A stretch of 64,000 bases of DNA. Origin: Symbiodinium natans (lineage: Eukaryota > Sar > Dinophyceae > Suessiales > Symbiodiniaceae). Every line of letters starts with the position of its first letter. Positions within the stretch are counted from its first letter, which is position 1. Positions 58,874 to 64,000 of this stretch are shown piece after piece. The notes under the pieces are model-generated. The model was not told the origin of the DNA. It saw nothing but the letters and a program-made list of their open reading frames with translations, and ran no database searches. The position numbers and the translations under genes are program-made. Location of the stretch: assembly GCA_905221605.1 (NCBI GenBank), contig CAJNDS010002829.1:144501-208500 (forward strand), in the 5' to 3' direction.

Positions 58874-59416
58874 TCAGAAGACAGTTGTCACAACGACGGC
58901 GAACGTCCACCAGGCAGCAATGAAGCTTTGTGCGGCTTCAGAGAGCTGGAACCCGGGAGAGTGCACCAAAAAGCACGTAACTAATTGAGTGACAAAAGAA
59001 GAAAGCGTCCAGCCCTGCCAAGAGGTCTCGAAGTAAAACTTGCTGTCACAGTAATGCCACAGGAGCACGTTCGATGGATTCAATGAGCAGCCCTTTTTGA
59101 AAATTGCTTGCTGTCTCACTCTTGCCAGTGGTTTGCAAAGTACACGACGGTACTCATCGCAGCGCATGCCATTGCAGCTCATGGCCTTGCTTTATGACCC
59201 GTACATGCGGGTGTCCACATCACAACTGTGGTCGGACTTTCCCACTTCGGTGGCATTGTTGTTGTGCCATTCTGACTGGCAAATCAAAGGGCTGTCTGCG
59301 GATTTGACTCGTTGCTGGCCTTCCATTTTGCAGCTGACCATGCATTTGCTGCGTGCAATGGGTCAACGAGGTGGTCACGGCATGTGCGGATATCAGAGCT
59401 GCTCACCCTGACGTAC
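58874..59416 (-). CDS. 3' exons of an unrecognised gene
   Basis: Exon 59416-59320 (acceptor GCAAGATGCAG+G, GC donor) encodes YVRVSSSDIRTCRDHLVDPL and HAANAWSAAKWK. Exon 59275-59219 encodes SEWHNNNATEVGKSDHSCD. The last exon, from 59185, encodes SCNGMRCDEYRRVLCKPLAR, SNVLLWHYCDSKFYFETSWQ and a hydrophobic end (QSFIAAWWTFAVVVTTVF) to TGA at 58874. Phases agree, but the intron 59186-59218 would be only 33 nt, so the middle of the model is tentative. Aromatic and cysteine-rich composition suggests a folded, perhaps membrane-associated end. No family assigned. Confidence 0.45.
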
Positions 59417-59595
59417 CTGCATCTTGCAGACCATAGCATAGTAGTGTTTAGCTGATACTTCGGCTGGGTCTTTGCAAGCGAGCAGGCATGCGGCTGCCTC
59501 AGCCTACACAAGAACATTCAATCTCAGGAAATGGACGAATGCAGTACAGGCACATGCCACAACAGAAAGCAATTTCTTTTGAACGTTGTAACGTT

Positions 59596-59995
59596 GCCGT
59601 TGTTGTTGCTGCTGCTGCTGTGCCGTTGTTGCTGCTGCTCTTGGCGGAAGTGGTGGGGTGCTGCTGCTGCCGCTGCCGCCACTGCTGCTGCAGTAGTTGT
59701 TGCAAACCGATGTTGTTAAACGTTGTCATGCTTGTTGCTGGTTTTTGGTGTGTTCTGCTGTTGGTTGCCGTTTGCTGTTGCTGTTGCTGGTGGCGTTGTG
59801 TGACTGTTGTTGGTTGTTGCTGTTGTTGGGTATTGTTGGTTGTTGTTGATTGTTGTTGCCTGTTGGTGGTGGTTGTTGTTGATTGTTGTTGCCTGTTGGT
59901 GGTGGTGGTTGTTATTGATTGTTGTTGCCTGTTGGTGGTGGTGGTGGTGGTGGTGGTGGTGGTGGTGGTGGCGGCGGCGGTGGTGGTGGTGTGTG
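59596..59995. repeat. TGTTGC/GTT/TGG triplet-rich tract
   Basis: (TTGCTG)n, (GTTGTT)n and TTGTTGCCTGTTGGTGG units (three copies near 59853-59940) lead into (TGG)n at about 59931-59992. Frames here are Val/Cys/Trp homopolymer-like. Confidence 0.93.
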
Positions 59996-59999
59996 GATG

Positions 60000-60800
60000 C
60001 GTGAATTAGCGAAATAAAGAAGATAATAAAGGGGAAAATCTGAAGATAGTTTTCGTACGGGCGTGCTCTCTTGGCTCACGCTGTTCATCCTATTCACCTC
60101 ACTTGCTCATCTTCATATCCTAACAACAGGGCTAGGTAGAAGATATCGAGTGAAGAGGGTGAACAAACGCGAAAGCGAAGTGAATTCGTGAACAAGCGAA
60201 CGCAATGACCGATCGAACGCAAAAATGAGCAGGCGCACAACCTCACCCTACCTAGATCTGCTACGTTCAGTGATTCTGAAAGCAGGCAAGCCACACTTGC
60301 CACACTTGAAGTGTTCAAGCTGCCCGTGGAAGCGCGCGCTCTCACGGATCCATAGGCTCCTAACAGCGTACACCGGCAAATGGCACCCACGTCTACCACT
60401 TCTGGAATCAAGAGACCATTACAGCATGTCACGTCAAGGGTTTCAGAAGAGCCTCGTTGTTGTTTTTTGGGAGACATGCAACCCAATGGTCCAGTTGTTT
60501 CGAGAAACCCTGCAAGCAGTGGGTTTCCAATTTGTTTGCAAGCCGTGGACTTCGTATGGAAACAGTTCGGAAGAGCTCGGACTCTACGGTGTTGCTTTGA
60601 GACAGTTTCGTGTTCTGGCGGTTCAGACTTTTTGGAACCTGGAGAGGAGTTCGATCCTCTTGCGAGGAGTCAGCGCATCATGGACCGGAACAAGACCGGG
60701 CTCTTGGATTTCAGAAAGAACCAAGTAAACCAAGTCTTTAGTAAGAGTTTGAACCCAGCCTTGATTCACCACGTTCACCGGCTGAAGGGTGTTCGCACTG
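60000..60800. other. Unresolved
   Basis: Open frames exist on both strands at 60225-60728 (+) and 60623-60871 (-). Parts of each read like protein; none has a complete set of borders. Confidence 0.3.
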
Positions 60801-60812
60801 CTCATGCGTAAC

Positions 60813-60874
60813 CTGCACACGATCCATGAGCTGCGACAGTTTCCTACCATGATCCAAGAAAGATCTTGCATATT
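60813..60874 (-). CDS. Short internal exon, unknown gene
   Basis: A 62-nt exon lies between acceptor CTGGATGCAAG and donor GTTACG, phase 1 to 0. It encodes YARSFLDHGRKLSQLMDRVQ, an amphipathic helix. Neighbouring exons were not fixed. Confidence 0.4.
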
Positions 60875-61199
60875 CTTGCATCCAGGTGCAGCACATCACC
60901 GGTGCTCTTGGCGTGACCGGCCGTGCCGGCACCGAAGGCGCCTTGGGATCTTGTGCAACTATCCCGTTTCCCTTGCCTCCCGCCTTGCGCATGTGAAAGC
61001 GAGGACGAACCAACGCCTAGGTTGTTCAAAACAGTGGGTTTGAGCCGTCAGCCCGTCCGCGGCAAAGTGGGCAAGTTCCAACCTGACTTGTCAAACAGAC
61101 TGTAAATGGGCAAACTCTGGCTGCTGTATTAGCTCAAAGTCTGTGCTTTGTGGGATCTCTCTGAGGCTGCCGCTGCGAGCCGTGCGGACGCAATGGAGT

Positions 61200-62160
61200 T
61201 GGACCTGGGATGGCAAATCCAACTTATGTGGCTCCCTCATGCACCTTCAATAGGCACATTGTAGTCAAAATGTTTGGTCCGACAACACGACTGCAGACTT
61301 CTTCTAGGTTGCTTGCCAAACATAGGAGGCACCTCCGCAACAGCACCGGAACGGCTCTATCCAACAAGCTGAACGACATGAACTGCCTAATGAGTACGAG
61401 TACATTCTTGTTACGAGATCCACATATTCTTAGGCCAAGATTGGGGTAAGAGGATGGATGGGTCGGCCTACTGCCGCCTTGGCCGAGAGCCTCCGGAAAT
61501 GACATCAGCCACCCTCCGACAACAGTTCGCGTCCCTGACTGGCCACCCGCTGTCAGCGGCTGTGAACTCACAAATGCCCGCACAGACGCCGAAGCGCACA
61601 AGCCAGACGGCAATGGGTAAACACATGCACCCACCAAGCTTCGTTCCAGCCCAGCACCCTTTAGGCCCAAGCCAAGAAGCTTCCGGAAACGGCCCAGCAT
61701 GAGTGCCCCATACAGTATCCGCTGAAAGAACTCGCCAACATGGCAACGCTTTAGCAGCCGGAAGTGGAGACAGCCGGTCTTAGTGTAAGAGATAGACAGG
61801 GACTGACCCAAGGCATGCGTTGAAATGGTCGCTTGTTTGACCAAACCCATGACCGCAGGTGGGCATTTTCACCCAACAGCTCCACACAGCTCCGAGGTAG
61901 TTTCGCAGTTTCGCCAAGGAAACGGCTCACAATAAAAAAACTGCTTCGCATGTCACGTGCACTACGTGCACTCTACATCTTCCCAATGTGATGCATGGGC
62001 TCGGCCCGGGATCGTAGGATTTAAATTAATGTCGGTACAAACCGCCCGAAAAGACACGAAAAGACTGGCAAGCCTCGATGGACGTCACTGCCGGCGCCAG
62101 CTCGTGCTCCGCAGATCCGGCAAACAGGTTCTGCAACTGCCTGGAGAACGGGATCACACA
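61200..62160. other. Unresolved, long minus frame
   Basis: A 208-codon minus frame (61850-61224) and a Gln/Pro/Thr-rich plus frame (61454-61702) overlap. The minus frame has a plausible Leu-rich segment (LIRQFMSFSLLDRAVPVLLR). No splice evidence favours either. Confidence 0.3.
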
Positions 62161-62168
62161 GGAAGAAG

Positions 62169-62263
62169 GTGCCATCATGTATCATCAGAGCCAGAGTCCC
62201 ATGCCGGCACGTTATCACTGAAGCTCAGACACAAGCCTTCAAGAACCTGCATGAACGGCTGAG
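62169..62263 (+). CDS. Possible plus-strand exon
   Basis: After CAGGAAGAAG+G the plus strand encodes VPSCIIRARVPCRHVITEAQ and TQAFKNLHERLR, ending at a GT donor (GTCAGT). If not spliced, the frame continues to TAG at 62322 (HELSTVLKPGVFQDFF). It is codon-like but isolated. Confidence 0.35.
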
Positions 62264-62442
62264 GTCAGTACACGAGCTGTCCACGGTGCTGAAGCCTGGC
62301 GTCTTCCAAGACTTCTTCTAGCCCAAGTTCCTGCTGGCTGAAAGATGTCGAAAGCCTGCATCTCAAATCAGGCTGCATGTTGCAGCCGCTGACTTGGAGG
62401 GGCCGTGCACCATGGTAGCGTTAGATTTTGCGTACTTATGCA

Positions 62443-62487
62443 CGTCATGATCGTCATGATCGTCATGATCGTCATGATCGTCATGAT
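62443..62487. repeat. 9-bp repeat (GTCATGATC)x5
   Basis: Five tandem copies; the CATGATCATG-like core is nearly self-complementary. Confidence 0.95.
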
Positions 62488-62489
62488 GC

Positions 62490-63190
62490 CAAGCGTAACA
62501 GTGCAGAAGAGCTAAGAAAAGTTGTTGAGTAGTTGTGATAGGCAGTGCCTACAAGGCAGGAATCATAGCACAAAGGCGATTGCAACCCTGGTGCTTGCTT
62601 GGCCACATGGCTTCCAATCAGTGCTCCTTCGAGCCAAGACCATAAACTCCTGCACATGTGGGCCATGCATGCAGCATGCATGTTGTCACACATGTCACAT
62701 TGGCTCTAAACTGCTCTACAGTTCTTTAGACGAGGCGTGGGGTCTTCCTGGGGAGCTTAACCTTCTGATGACGAAAACTCGTCTGGGTGGTTTGGCATAA
62801 GTTCTCACAAGTATTCAGTATTGTGCAGCATTGCACATCACCGGCCCTTCCGTGTATCCAGCGAATGCATCATGCAGATTCTTTTTTGAAGCATGCTGAA
62901 CCCCAACATGTCCCCAGTCGTCAATGAGTTCAGATGGACACAGCCCCCTTTAAGATCTTTAAGCGAGCATCCTCGATCATCGAGAATAGACCAGACAGCT
63001 CGCTGCAAGTACCAACAGTCACGGCTCCGGCCACTCCCTCCACTGTACAGGTGAGGATGGAGTAGCTTGTGGCGCAGACTCAGCCAAGGGAGATGTCATG
63101 ACAACATCATGAGCTGCCACGAAGTACCTCACTCCGAGTTCCAGCTGTCTTTGTTGCCAAATTTGCCAACTAGTACAAATGGCGTCTGCC
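62490..63190. other. No supported gene
   Basis: Only a possible downstream exon of the next gene (around 63060-63160, GVRYFVAAHDVVMTSPLAES on the minus strand) stands out. Confidence 0.35.
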
Positions 63191-63198
63191 TGTCTCAC

Positions 63199-63811
63199 TG
63201 GCTGCCGAGCTCCCTGCTGAAAGTTCGGCAATGATTGCCTCCAACTCCTGCTGGTATCTGCGAACCTTCTTGCCGGGCAGGAGACTGAGAGCGACTCAAA
63301 AGAATAGCAAAAAAAGTTGAATCCGCCAAAGTGCAGAGACGCCCAGAGGCATTGCGGAATTGCCGTTTCCCCCCATGCTGAACCCGGTGACCCGCACCCT
63401 CTTTTCCCTCCTCCAACCTGCCATCTGCCACCACAACGGCAGCTCTCCACTTAACATGAAAAAAGCTCTACTTTTGTCAGCGGGCCGTGCGTTAGCCTCT
63501 GTAGCGGGTCCAAGCTGCAACATGGCGTGGTTCCTGACGTTTCCTGGTGGTTGTTGAAAATTCCTACTCCTTTGCATCCGTGTGGGTGCGGTCTTTGCTG
63601 CGACAGATATGGAGGTTGTTCTAAGTTCTGACGTCCGCGAGGCGGCCTCGCGCTAGCGCTATGACAACAAATCATGGCATGAAATCATGGGCGAAGGATG
63701 GGCTGCTGCAATCTGCAAGCCTCATTCTCCCGAGCTTCCATTGTCCGTCGCAAAGTCAGAACCTGCAGCATGGCATCGTCTGGAACGTTGGGCTTAATGA
63801 AGGCACGGTGC
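63199..63811 (-). CDS. Two exons of an unrecognised helical protein
   Basis: Exon 63811-63721 (acceptor GACTGTTCAAG+G, GC donor GAATGAG then GCTTGC) encodes HRAFIKPNVPDDAMLQVLTL and RRTMEARENE. Exon 63268-63199 (acceptor TGCCCGGCAAG, strong GTGAGA donor) encodes KVRRYQQELEAIIAELSAGS. Phases agree at 0 across a 452-nt GC-AG intron. The joined helix reads as a continuous coiled-coil start. The function is unknown. Confidence 0.6.
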
Positions 63812-64000
63812 CTTGAACAGTCCGAGAACTTACTTAAATTCTGCATTGTGTTCACACAAGTCTGCAAGCTACCACCCACAAACCTCAGAGCGGGAACAGG
63901 CACAGGGGCCACAGGGGGCCAAAAGAAAAGCTAATCCCTGCGCTGGGCTGGAAAGCAAGGAGGGCTTGCAGGGAAGGCCGTGCAATGGAGTGCCAGGCGT

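Noticed and set aside
60640..60665. AGTTCGATCCT resembling a tRNA T-loop
   Set aside because: The stem-loop has the wrong loop length and no acceptor stem or anticodon arm is present.

Overview
The window looks like nuclear DNA of a dinoflagellate, most likely a Symbiodiniaceae-type genome; that placement is an inference. It has about even base composition and almost no long open frames. Genes are split into short exons. Introns start with GT or GC and nearly always end in AG with a G as the next base. Microsatellites and minisatellites are abundant. There are no bacterial operons, ribosome binding sites, rRNA, tRNA or CRISPR arrays that I can support.

Gene models were assembled by hand from open frames, splice signals and codon-phase agreement between neighbouring exons. 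Most lie on the minus strand. In order: an exon at 3.1-3.3 kb; a terminal exon at 5.2-5.4; a 5'-truncated LINE-like insert at 5.9-6.9 (+); a possible N-terminal exon at 7.6-7.8; minus-strand coding exons at 11.4-12.1 and 13.1-16.2; an MscS/MSL-type mechanosensitive channel at 19.7-23.0, the only gene whose family I recognise; and unknown genes at 23.9-24.4, 26.5-26.7, 27.9-29.3, 31.5-31.8 and 32.6-32.8. A tandemly duplicated exon follows at 33.5-33.8. Further unknown genes are at 38.9-39.5 (+), 42.7-43.9 (coiled coil), 45.3-47.5 (about nine exons), 51.2-51.7, 52.0-52.3, 53.3-55.1 (a complete seven-exon model, ATG to stop, 343 residues), 55.9-56.2 (+), 58.9-59.4, 60.8 and 63.2-63.8.

The rest is repeat-rich spacer and intron: a strand-switching C/G-rich block (2.3-3.1 kb), many minisatellites, a roughly 0.9 kb inverted AGT/ACT triplet array (34.9-35.8) followed by a cluster of related short repeats and a palindrome (36.15), and long G-rich or (CA)n tracts at 41-42.7 kb. 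Several arrays sit inside inferred introns.

The genes do not form an obvious pathway. What they share is architecture: one-strand clustering, short exons, many GC-AG introns and some very short introns. No homology search was possible, so every 'unknown' call means unrecognised by eye.
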